Positions 7,609-15,391 of a stretch of DNA of 64,000 nt are shown piece after piece; positions within the stretch are counted from its first letter, which is position 1; each line of letters begins with the position of its first letter. Both the position numbers and the translations under genes were made by a program. Under the pieces are notes generated by a model that saw nothing but the letters and a program-made list of their open reading frames with translations, was not told where the DNA came from and made no database searches. Source of the DNA: Hyphomonadaceae bacterium (GTDB taxonomy: Bacteria; Pseudomonadota; Alphaproteobacteria; Caulobacterales; Aquidulcibacteraceae); contig JAIELJ010000006.1 of assembly GCA_019753105.1 (NCBI GenBank), forward strand, positions 248,001-312,000. Reading direction: 5' to 3'.

Positions 7609-8997
7609 TTAATCCGCCTTTAGAGCGCGCAGCGCTGGCTCCGCTTCACGCAATGAGCGGCCGATAATGTCGATCATGCGATCGATCTCGGCGCGTGTGA
7701 TGATCAGCGGTGGGCACATGACGATGGAATCGCGGATGCCGCGCACCATCAAGCCGTTCTTGATGCAGGTATCGCGCACGACGGGCCCGGCCTTGCCTTC
7801 CTTGCCAGTGAAACGCTCGTTCGTGCCCTTCTGCGACACGATTTCGACGGCGCCAATAAGGCCAAGCGAACGCACTTCACCAACAAGCGGATCGCCTTCG
7901 AGACGCTTCAAAGCTTCGGCGAAGTACGGGCCGACATCGTTCTTGACACGCTCGACCAGGCCTTCGCGCTCAATGATTTCGAGGTTCTTCAGCGCGACGG
8001 CCGCCGCGACCGGATGGCCGGAATACGTGTAGCCGTGGACGAACTCGCCGCCCTTCTCGCGCAGCACTTTGACGATCTCGCGCGACACGCCGACGGCGGA
8101 GATCGGCAGATAGCCGGAGGACAACCCCTTCGCCATCGCCACGAGATCTGGCGTTACGCCGAAATGCTGAAACCCAAACCAAGAGCCTAGGCGACCGAAG
8201 CCGCAGATCACTTCATCGACAACGAGCAGAATGCCGTATTTCTTGCAGATCGCGTCGACGCGCTTCCAATAGCCCTTCGGCGGAATGATCACACCGCCAG
8301 CGCCTTGCACCGGTTCGCCGATGAATGCGGCAACGTTCTCCGGGCCAACCTTCAGGATGCGATCTTCGATCTCTTGCGCACAGCGCGCAGCGAACGCTTC
8401 CTCGTCCTCGTTGAAGCCTTCATTGAACTTGTACGGCTGCGCGACATGTTCAACGCCGGGAATCGGCAAGCCGCCGATCGGGTGCATGTGCTTCATGCCG
8501 CCAAGGCTGGCGCCGGCCATTGTCGAGCCGTGATAGGCGTTGTGGCGGCTGATGAAGATGGTGCGCTTCGGTTGGCCGGAGACGTTCCAATAGTGACGCA
8601 CCATGCGCATCACGGTGTCGTTGGCTTCGGAACCAGATGAATTGAAGAAGACGTGCTGCAACTCGCCGCCGAGTTTCTCGGCCAGCTTGGTTGCGAGCAG
8701 CACGGCTGGCGGCGTCGCCGTCTTGAAGAACGTGTTGTAGAACGGCAGCTCCTGCATCTGCTCTGCAGCAGCGCGCACGAGTTCCTCGCGGCCATAGCCG
8801 ACATTCACGCACCAGAGGCCCGCCATGCCATCGAGGATCGCGACGCCATCGCCGTCATAGATGGTGCAGCCTTCAGCGCGCGTAATGATGCGGCTGCCGC
8901 CGAGCTTTTCGAGTTCGCCGTAATTGGCTTGCGCCGGCAAATGGTGCGCAACGTCGAGACGGCGCAATTCGGGTATGTCGTAATTACGGGCGACCAT
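7609..8997 (-). CDS. spuC: Putrescine/polyamine-pyruvate aminotransferase (SpuC-like, class III)
   Basis: A 462-residue class III PLP aminotransferase that closely follows Pseudomonas SpuC in remembered sequence, including AGLWCVNVGYGREELV, FNSSGSEANDT, DEVICGFGR and YTYSGHPVAAAVAL. The PLP lysine is in MAKGLSSGY. It would transfer the terminal amino group of putrescine (or cadaverine, spermidine) to pyruvate, giving 4-aminobutanal and alanine. It follows puuD and precedes the deaminase in one operon. Together with the Puu ligase route it gives the cell two ways to open polyamine catabolism. Family very secure; exact amine specificity inferred. Confidence 0.88.
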   Translation of the reverse strand: MVARNYDIPELRRLDVAHHLPAQANYGELEKLGGSRIITRAEGCTIYDGDGVAILDGMAGLWCVNVGYGREELVRAAAEQMQELPFYNTFFKTATPPAVLLATKLAEKLGGELQHVFFNSSGSEANDTVMRMVRHYWNVSGQPKRTIFISRHNAYHGSTMAGASLGGMKHMHPIGGLPIPGVEHVAQPYKFNEGFNEDEEAFAARCAQEIEDRILKVGPENVAAFIGEPVQGAGGVIIPPKGYWKRVDAICKKYGILLVVDEVICGFGRLGSWFGFQHFGVTPDLVAMAKGLSSGYLPISAVGVSREIVKVLREKGGEFVHGYTYSGHPVAAAVALKNLEIIEREGLVERVKNDVGPYFAEALKRLEGDPLVGEVRSLGLIGAVEIVSQKGTNERFTGKEGKAGPVVRDTCIKNGLMVRGIRDSIVMCPPLIITRAEIDRMIDIIGRSLREAEPALRALKAD

Positions 8998-9032
8998 GCT
9001 CTTCCCTCGTTTTCTCGTTCTTGCGTCGCTGA

Positions 9033-9788
9033 CTAAGCGACGAGTGGCTCACGCCGGAGTGCTCGGCCCAAAAGCTTAAAGAAAGTTTGGCTCTGCGGAT
9101 TCTCGTGCGCCTTCCATTCCGGGTGCCACTGTACCGCGAGAACTGGCGCGCCGTTGATGTTCGCGGAAATCGCTTCGATGACGCCATCGGGCGCCGTCGC
9201 CTCAATGGTCAATCCTGAACCGAGCTTATCGACGCCTTGATAGTGAACGCTGACCACATCGAGCGCGTCGGTCTTATAAGCGCGCTGCAACACGCCGCCC
9301 TCGATCAGATCCACCGGATGAATATGTTCGAAGAACTCGGCGAAGGTTTTGTGGTCGGGCGCATGGTGCGGGATGAGCTCGGGATTCTCGCTCATGTCGC
9401 GCCGGAGCGTGCCGCCGAACGCGACATTAAGTTCCTGGAAGCCGCGGCAAATGCCGAACACCGGCTTGCCGAGTTCGAGCATCGCTTCGATTAAATGCGC
9501 GGTCATCTCATCGCGGCCGGGGTCGAACGGACCAGGCGCGTCGTCGATGATGACACCGTAGCGCTTGGGATCGAGGTTGGACGGCGTGCCGGTCAGCAGA
9601 ATGCCGTCGAGCCGCGGCGCCACCTCTTTCGGATGCATCAAGTCGGGCAACGCTGGCACAAGCAGCGCCGCCGCATCCGCGTATTTCAGCGCGGAGACGA
9701 GGTAGCGCGTCATCACCGTCTGCGCATCTTGCGCTTCGATGGTGCGGTTGCAGGCGATAACGCCAAGAACAGGTCGTGTGGTGGTCAT
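9033..9788 (-). CDS. puuD: Gamma-glutamyl-gamma-aminobutyrate hydrolase (class I glutamine amidotransferase fold)
   Basis: A 251-residue class I glutamine-amidotransferase-like hydrolase of the PuuD/SpuA group. The nucleophile Cys114 lies in FGICRGFQEL and the catalytic His222 in QWHPEW. It splits gamma-glutamyl-GABA to glutamate and GABA, the last reaction of the Puu pathway. Its ATG lies four bases after the potA stop and 35 bases separate it from the SpuC gene. The presence of PuuA, PuuB and PuuD in one locus supports the glutamylated route; the aldehyde dehydrogenase PuuC is not in the window. Confidence 0.88.
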   Translation of the reverse strand: MTTTRPVLGVIACNRTIEAQDAQTVMTRYLVSALKYADAAALLVPALPDLMHPKEVAPRLDGILLTGTPSNLDPKRYGVIIDDAPGPFDPGRDEMTAHLIEAMLELGKPVFGICRGFQELNVAFGGTLRRDMSENPELIPHHAPDHKTFAEFFEHIHPVDLIEGGVLQRAYKTDALDVVSVHYQGVDKLGSGLTIEATAPDGVIEAISANINGAPVLAVQWHPEWKAHENPQSQTFFKLLGRALRREPLVA

Positions 9789-9792
9789 GGTT

Positions 9793-10962
9793 CTAAGATA
9801 GCAACACCGCGGGCGAACAAGCGTGCCAAGCCAGCCAAACTGGCTCGTCCCAGGTAAAATCTTCCTGATCGTAGCGCGTCAGATTGGAGCGGAACGTCTT
9901 CACGCGTCGGCCACCTTCGAGTTCCACTTCAAAATTGGTCTCGCTGCCAAGGTAAACGATGTCGCGGATGATGCCCGGTACGACATTGGCGCCCGCTGGC
10001 GCATCTTCCATCTTCATCGGCGTCGAGCCCTCGGCGCGCTTGTGCATCTCGATTTTCTCGGGCCGGAGTGCGACCCACACCGTAGAGCCGCGTGCGCCGG
10101 TGACGCCGTGATCGAGGTAGACTGGCGCGCTCAATTCTTTGCATCGCACTTGCGCTTCGTTCTGTTCATCCTTCTCAAGAACGCCCTCGAACATATTCAC
10201 GCTACCGACGAAATCGGCGACGAAACGCGAGTTCGGAAATTCGTAGAGATCGGCGGGTGTCGCGACTTGCGTCAGCACGCCCCTGTGCATCACGGCGCAG
10301 CGTGTCGCTATGGCAAGCGCTTCGTCTTGATCGTGCGTGACCATGATAAAGGTGATGCCCACTTTCTCCTGCAGCGACGTCAGCTCAGAACGCATCTGAT
10401 CGCGGAGCTTGGCGTCGAGCGCTGAAAGCGGCTCATCGAGAAGCAGCACGCGCGGGCGCTTCACCAACGCACGCGCGAGCGCAACGCGTTGGCGTTGGCC
10501 GCCGGAGAGTTGATCCGGCATACGCGCGCCAAGGCCGTCAAGCTTCACAAGCTCTAGCGCTTCCTCAACGCGGCGCTTGATCTCGCCGCCGTCGACGCCA
10601 TCCATCTTCAGGCCGTAGCCGACATTGTCCGCCACCTTCATGTGCGGGAAAACGGCGTAGGACTGAAACACCATGTTCACAGGCCGCTTGTTCGGCGGCA
10701 GTGCTGCGACGTCCTTGCCGTCAATCAGCACGCGGCCCTCCGTCGGCGTCTCGAAGCCGGCGAGCATGCGGAGCAACGTCGTCTTGCCGCAGCCGGAGGG
10801 GCCGAGCAACGCAAAGAACTCGCCCTCCTGAATGTTGAGCGTCACATTATCGACGGCGACCATCTTGCCGAAACGCTTCGTGATGTTTTCGAAGCGTATG
10901 ATGGCGTTGTCTTTCACGTGCGGCGTGGGTCTAGCCTGGGCGGAGGTTTGAGCGTCAGTCAT
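9793..10962 (-). CDS. potA: Polyamine ABC transporter ATP-binding protein
   Basis: A 389-residue ATPase. Walker A GPSGCGKTT is at about residues 54-62, signature LSGGQRQRVALARAL, Walker B VLLLDEPLSALD, and the switch His in THDQDEAL. A C-terminal TOBE-type regulatory region follows from about 290. It energises import of putrescine or spermidine with the two permeases immediately upstream; its start is two bases from the potC stop. Equivalent to PotG/SpuF. The polyamine assignment rests on neighbours rather than on the ATPase itself. Confidence 0.9.
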   Translation of the reverse strand: MTDAQTSAQARPTPHVKDNAIIRFENITKRFGKMVAVDNVTLNIQEGEFFALLGPSGCGKTTLLRMLAGFETPTEGRVLIDGKDVAALPPNKRPVNMVFQSYAVFPHMKVADNVGYGLKMDGVDGGEIKRRVEEALELVKLDGLGARMPDQLSGGQRQRVALARALVKRPRVLLLDEPLSALDAKLRDQMRSELTSLQEKVGITFIMVTHDQDEALAIATRCAVMHRGVLTQVATPADLYEFPNSRFVADFVGSVNMFEGVLEKDEQNEAQVRCKELSAPVYLDHGVTGARGSTVWVALRPEKIEMHKRAEGSTPMKMEDAPAGANVVPGIIRDIVYLGSETNFEVELEGGRRVKTFRSNLTRYDQEDFTWDEPVWLAWHACSPAVLLS

Positions 10963-10964
10963 GA

Positions 10965-11852
10965 TTACGCTTTCTTCTCCTTCGACAGATTGTTCTGCAC
11001 TTGCAGGCCAATCGCCGTGAGGATGACGGTGACAACGATAAGCACGGTGGATGCTGCGTTGACTTCCGGCGTCACCGAGAAGCGCAGCATCGAATAGACC
11101 TTCACCGGGAACGTGATCGTGTCGGGCCCGGCAGTGAAGAAAGTGATGACGAAGTCATCGAGCGACAAGGTGAAGGCCAGCAGCGCGCCTGCAATCAGGC
11201 CCGGCTGCATATGCGGCACCAGCACATCCCAGAAGGTTCGCCATTCGCTCGCGCCCAAATCCTTGGCCGCCTCCTCCAGTTCGCGATTGAACGAGGATAG
11301 CCGCGCGCGGACGACAGTCGCGACGAACGGAAACGCGAACGAGATATGGGCGATAATGATGGCGCCCAGGTTGAGCGGCCACGGCATGCCCATGGGCCAC
11401 GGCATCACGCGCGCGAAGAAGACGAGCATCGCCACGCCGAGGCAAATCTCCGGCACCACGATCGGCAGCGCCATAGAGCCTTCGACGGCGGTCTTGCCTG
11501 GGAAACGGAAACGCCAGAGCATCACTGCGGCGAGCACGCCGAGGATCACCGAGAAGATCGTGCAGAAGAAAGCGATCGTCAGCGAGTTGAGGAAAGCCTG
11601 CAGCAGCGAGTCGTTATTGAACGCCTTCACATACCAGTCGGTGGTGAAGCCCTGCCAGACGACGTTGCGGCGGCTAGTGTTGAAGCTGAACACCATCAAA
11701 GTGATCAGCGGCAGATAGAGAAACACCAAAGTCGCGCCGACCATGAGCTGCAACGGCCAGCGGCGCATATAATCGAGCGGTCCCGGCTTATCGCGCTTCT
11801 CGCGCCGCGGGCGGCCAACTTTCGGCATCGAAGTGAGTGCTTCGTCGGCCAT
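10965..11852 (-). CDS. potC: Polyamine ABC transporter permease (PotC/PotI/SpuH type)
   Basis: A 295-residue inner-membrane permease with about six transmembrane segments. The cytoplasmic EAA loop that docks on the ATPase is visible as EEAAKDLGASEWRTFWDVLVP. The start ATG 11852 overlaps the potB stop by one base (TGATG), so translation is coupled; a longer reading upstream would lie wholly inside potB and is rejected. A basic, proline-containing N-terminal tail precedes the first membrane span. It pairs with PotB to form the channel. Confidence 0.88.
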   Translation of the reverse strand: MADEALTSMPKVGRPRREKRDKPGPLDYMRRWPLQLMVGATLVFLYLPLITLMVFSFNTSRRNVVWQGFTTDWYVKAFNNDSLLQAFLNSLTIAFFCTIFSVILGVLAAVMLWRFRFPGKTAVEGSMALPIVVPEICLGVAMLVFFARVMPWPMGMPWPLNLGAIIIAHISFAFPFVATVVRARLSSFNRELEEAAKDLGASEWRTFWDVLVPHMQPGLIAGALLAFTLSLDDFVITFFTAGPDTITFPVKVYSMLRFSVTPEVNAASTVLIVVTVILTAIGLQVQNNLSKEKKA

Positions 11853-12757
11853 CAGCCCCTCCGCTCGCTTTTGCGTTGGATGAACGCCTGCGCGGCGATG
11901 GCGATAAAGGTGAGGTACATCAGCAAGAACGAGAGTGCTGCGCCGAACGGCCAATCATTGGCGCGCTTGAATTGGCGCTCGATGACGTTGGCAATCATCT
12001 GGCTATCTGTGCCGCCGAGTAGATCGGGCGTCAGATAGGCGCCGAGCGCTGGGATGAAGGTGATCAGAATGCCGGAGGCGATGCCTGGCGCTGCAAGCGG
12101 TACGACGACAAGAAGGATTGTGCGCAGATGCCCGGCGCCAAGATCGAGGCTCGCTTCCATGAGCGAGCGGTCCATGCGGTCGAGCGCGGAATAGAGCGGC
12201 AGCACCATGAACGGCAGGTGCACGTAAACGAGGCCGATGATAACGGCGGTGTTGTTATAGAGCAGCGTCAGCGGTTCGTACTCGCCGAGCGGCTGTAGGC
12301 CGATCAACGTCATAAAGCCGCTCGCATTATTCCAAAGCCATTCGAGCGCGAAGTTCACATAGCCCTGCTCGCGCAAAACCGCGATCAGCGCGAACGTGCG
12401 GATCAGCAAGTTCGTCCAGAACGGCAACATGATCAGCAGCAACAGCCACGCCTTCGCGCGCGGTGATGCAAAGGCAATGGCGAGCGCGACAGGAAAGCCG
12501 ATGATGAGGCAGAGCACCGTGGTGATGCCCGCGACGATCAGGCTTTTTAGGAAAATCTGCAGATAAAGCGGCTCAACGGCGCGCGCGTAATTGGCGAAGG
12601 TGCCGGTGAAATCGATAGTGATCGGGCCGGTGTTCTCGCCGAACGAATAGGCCCAGATCACGCCCATCGGGACGAGGAAGAAGAGCACAAGCCAAGCAAT
12701 CGGCGGCACGGCAATCGCCGCGAACGCCGCTTTGGCCTGTTTCCACGTCTGCTCCAT
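11852..12757 (-). CDS. potB: Polyamine ABC transporter permease (PotB/PotH/SpuG type)
   Basis: A 301-residue inner-membrane permease. It has a first hydrophobic segment at about residues 13-36, further spans at about 70-95, 100-125 and beyond, and an EAA loop read as MEASLDLGAGHLRTILLVVVP. The segment SFGENTGPITIDF in the first periplasmic loop resembles PotB/PotH. It precedes potC with a one-base overlap. Between it and potD lies a GC-rich palindromic repeat, which may tune relative expression of binding protein and permeases. Confidence 0.88.
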   Translation of the reverse strand: MEQTWKQAKAAFAAIAVPPIAWLVLFFLVPMGVIWAYSFGENTGPITIDFTGTFANYARAVEPLYLQIFLKSLIVAGITTVLCLIIGFPVALAIAFASPRAKAWLLLLIMLPFWTNLLIRTFALIAVLREQGYVNFALEWLWNNASGFMTLIGLQPLGEYEPLTLLYNNTAVIIGLVYVHLPFMVLPLYSALDRMDRSLMEASLDLGAGHLRTILLVVVPLAAPGIASGILITFIPALGAYLTPDLLGGTDSQMIANVIERQFKRANDWPFGAALSFLLMYLTFIAIAAQAFIQRKSERRG

Positions 12758-12766
12758 CGGCTCCCT

Positions 12767-12841
12767 CTTGGAGCGCTGGCGTCTCGCCGGCGCTTTCCCG
12801 ACACCCGAAGAGAACCGCCGGCGAGACGCCGGCGGTCCAAG
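12767..12841. repeat. GC-rich inverted repeat element, copy 1 (potD-potB intergenic)
   Basis: The unit CCGCCGGCGAGACGCCGGCG plus GTCCAAG (12815-12841) is identical over 27 bases to one arm of the element at 15824-15917. The facing arm (12767-12792) is a diverged inverted copy (CTTGGAGCGCTGGCGTCTCG then CCGGCG, two mismatches over 26). The 22-base loop is unrelated to that of copy 2. It fills almost the whole gap between potD and potB and can fold into a very stable hairpin, a position where REP-like elements commonly protect upstream mRNA. Confidence 0.85.
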
Positions 12842-12846
12842 TCACA

Positions 12847-13950
12847 TCACGCCGCGCTGATGCGGGTGAAGATTTCTTCGTAGAGGCGCGAGCGCTCATC
12901 GCCTTCAAACGCGCCGTATTCGCTGCGCGCCATGACATCCGCCGGCGGGAAGATCACTGGATTGCCCTGATACGCAGCGCCCATACCCGCGGCGACCGCG
13001 GCGTTCGGCGTCGGGTATTGGATTTCCTCGGTGATCTTCTGCCCGGCTTCCGCATCGAGCAGATAATTGATGAAGGCATGCGCTCCGGCGGCGTTTGGCG
13101 CGCCAATCGGGATGCAGAGGCAATCTGAGTTGATCAGCGTGCCTTCAGTCGGCACGACAAAGTCAAAGTCCTCGCCGCCCTCCGCACTCATCAGCTGCGC
13201 CATATCGCCATTGTATTCGAGCACGATGTCGATTTCGCCGGACGCCAGCAAATCCTGGCCGTCGTCTTCGTGGAACGCCTTGATGTGCGGCTTCTGGCGA
13301 ATGAGCATTTGCTCGATTGAGGTCAGGTTCGCATCGGGGATGTTGTTGAGCGAAATACCCTGATACTTGGCGCAAAGACGAATGAGGTCTGCCGATTCAG
13401 AAAGCAGCGCGATGCGCTGGGTGAATTGCGGGCTGTCGAAGAGATAGCGCCAGGAATTCGGCACGAAGCCAGCCGGCATCGCACTCTTGCGATAGCCAAT
13501 GCCGAGCACCAGCCAAGTATATGGCATCGAATAGCGGCGGCCCGGATCGAAGGCCGCGTCTTGGAATTCCGGCAGCAGGTTCGACATGTTCGGAATCTGT
13601 GCGTGATCCAATTCCTGGATCAATTGCGCCTGGCTCATGCGCGTCACGAACTCGTTCGACGGCACGATGACATCAAAGCCCGGATTGCCCGCGCGCAGAC
13701 GCGCGAAGAGTTCATCATTGGTGGCGAACAGACTCATGTTCACCGTCGTGCCGGTCGCTTCGCGGAAGTCGTCCAGCGTCGTCGGGCCGATATAGGTGTC
13801 CCAGTTGTAGAAGTTGACGGTGTTGCCGCCGCCACCGCCGCCGCCGCAAGCGCTCAAGCCGCCCGCGAACGAAATGCCGACCGCCGCCGCGCCGAATTGC
13901 TGGAGGATAGAGCGGCGCGATGCGCCCCGGAGATATCTGCCCTTGGCCAT
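12847..13950 (-). CDS. potD: Polyamine ABC transporter substrate-binding lipoprotein
   Basis: A 367-residue periplasmic binding protein of the PotD/PotF/SpuD type. The N-terminus combines a twin-arginine motif (SRRSIL, Arg12-Arg13), a hydrophobic stretch and a lipobox LSAC with Cys35, followed by a run of glycines as linker; it is therefore probably a Tat-exported lipoprotein. The mature start VNFYNWDTYI is typical of PotD-like proteins, and the block FDVIVPSNEFV follows. Its gene comes after puuA2 by 67 bases and leads the transporter genes. Putrescine versus spermidine preference cannot be told. Confidence 0.88.
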   Translation of the reverse strand: MAKGRYLRGASRRSILQQFGAAAVGISFAGGLSACGGGGGGGNTVNFYNWDTYIGPTTLDDFREATGTTVNMSLFATNDELFARLRAGNPGFDVIVPSNEFVTRMSQAQLIQELDHAQIPNMSNLLPEFQDAAFDPGRRYSMPYTWLVLGIGYRKSAMPAGFVPNSWRYLFDSPQFTQRIALLSESADLIRLCAKYQGISLNNIPDANLTSIEQMLIRQKPHIKAFHEDDGQDLLASGEIDIVLEYNGDMAQLMSAEGGEDFDFVVPTEGTLINSDCLCIPIGAPNAAGAHAFINYLLDAEAGQKITEEIQYPTPNAAVAAGMGAAYQGNPVIFPPADVMARSEYGAFEGDERSRLYEEIFTRISAA

Positions 13951-14017
13951 GTGGTTCGCCCTTCCTTGTTCAACCGCTCTTCACGGCCCCGCTTAGCCTG
14001 CGCCCGGCATCCGCCTG

Positions 14018-15391
14018 CTAACAAGCACGCAAATACCAGTCATAATCAATATCTGGGATCACACTTTGGAAGCGATCTTGCTCGACACGCTTCACGATCG
14101 AGTACATCCGCACGAAGCGCTCGCCCAAATAGTCCTTGAGGATCGCGGATTCCGCGAAGCGATCGGTCGCCGCGAACCAGTTAGTCGGGATTTTCTCGCC
14201 GCCTTCGGCTTGGCTGTAGCCGTCGCCGACGATCGCCGGGCCGGGATCGGTTCTGTTGGTGATGCCATGGTGCACTGCAGCAAGAAGTGCAGCCAGCGCC
14301 AGCGCCGGGTGCGCGTCGGCGCCCGCGACGCGGTGTTCGATGTGACGCGTGTTCGGCGCGCCCGCTGGCACGCGGAAAGACACGGTGCGGTTGTTGACGC
14401 CCCACGTCGGCGCCACCGGTGCGTAGGAGTTGGCGCGGAAGCGGCGATAGGAATTGGCGTTCGGCGCATAGATCGCCATCGAATCCGCCAACAGCGCCTT
14501 CATGCCGCCGATCGCGTGCGCCAGCACCGGCTCGCCCTCAGGCTTCTCCGAGGCAAAGATATTCTTGCCCGCCTTGTCGTTGACGCTGACATGCAGGTGC
14601 ATGCCGGAGCCAGCGAGATCGGCGAACGGTTTGGCCATGAACGTCGCTTCGCACCCATGCCGGAGCGCGACGCCCTTCGCCGCACGCTTATAGAGCACTG
14701 CATCATCGGCAGCGCGCAGCGCATCGGCGTGATGCTTCAAAGTGAGTTCCAATTGGCCCGGTGCGTATTCGCTAATCGCCCCTTCGAGCGGAATGCCCAT
14801 CGCGTCGGCAGACGCCCAGAGATCGCGCAGGAAGCCGGATGCCTCCTCCACTTCGCGCAGGCCATAAACTTGATGCTGCGTGGCGCGGTCGCCAGTGAGC
14901 GGCGACGGCGGCAGTTGGATCTTGCCGTTTGCCGTGCGGCGCGCATCGACGAGGTAATATTCAAGCTCGCACGCAACGACCGGCACAAGGCCGTCAGCGG
15001 TGTAGCGGTCAATCACGCGTTGCAGCACATGGCGCGGATCGAGATCGTGCGGCTTGCCGTCCAGCTCATACATTGTGAGAGGCACTTGCGCGACGTCCGC
15101 GCCGAGCCAAGGCGCAGGCGTGATGCGGCCCGCGATCGGACGCGCGACACGGTCCGCGTCGCCATCTTCCCAAACCAAGCCCGTCGCTTCGACGTCCTGC
15201 CCCGTAATGTCATTGACCAGGATCGAGCCCGGCAGGAAGCGCCCCTGCGCGTAGACAGCCTCGATCTCATGGCGGCGCAGGCGCTTGCCGCGCGGCACGC
15301 CCGCCATGTTGGTGAACACGATCTCGAAGAACTGGATCTCAGGGTGCTTGGCGAGGAAGGCTTTGACTTCCTTCGGATCGGCGATCGTCAT
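14018..15391 (-). CDS. Glutamine synthetase-like gamma-glutamylpolyamine synthetase, second paralogue
   Basis: A 457-residue GlnA-fold protein of the PuuA/SpuB type, clearly distinct from the paralogue at 4835-6193. Conserved blocks include FMAKPFADLAGSGMHLHVS, NNRTVSFRVP and HRVAGADAHPALALAA. It probably joins glutamate to a polyamine in the cytoplasm. Its ATG overlaps the stop of the upstream aminotransferase by four bases (ATGA 15388-15391). Placement directly before potD matches the spuB-spuC-spuD arrangement in Pseudomonas. Two such synthetases in one locus suggest different amine substrates, as shown for the Pseudomonas PauA set. Confidence 0.82.
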   Translation of the reverse strand: MTIADPKEVKAFLAKHPEIQFFEIVFTNMAGVPRGKRLRRHEIEAVYAQGRFLPGSILVNDITGQDVEATGLVWEDGDADRVARPIAGRITPAPWLGADVAQVPLTMYELDGKPHDLDPRHVLQRVIDRYTADGLVPVVACELEYYLVDARRTANGKIQLPPSPLTGDRATQHQVYGLREVEEASGFLRDLWASADAMGIPLEGAISEYAPGQLELTLKHHADALRAADDAVLYKRAAKGVALRHGCEATFMAKPFADLAGSGMHLHVSVNDKAGKNIFASEKPEGEPVLAHAIGGMKALLADSMAIYAPNANSYRRFRANSYAPVAPTWGVNNRTVSFRVPAGAPNTRHIEHRVAGADAHPALALAALLAAVHHGITNRTDPGPAIVGDGYSQAEGGEKIPTNWFAATDRFAESAILKDYLGERFVRMYSIVKRVEQDRFQSVIPDIDYDWYLRAC

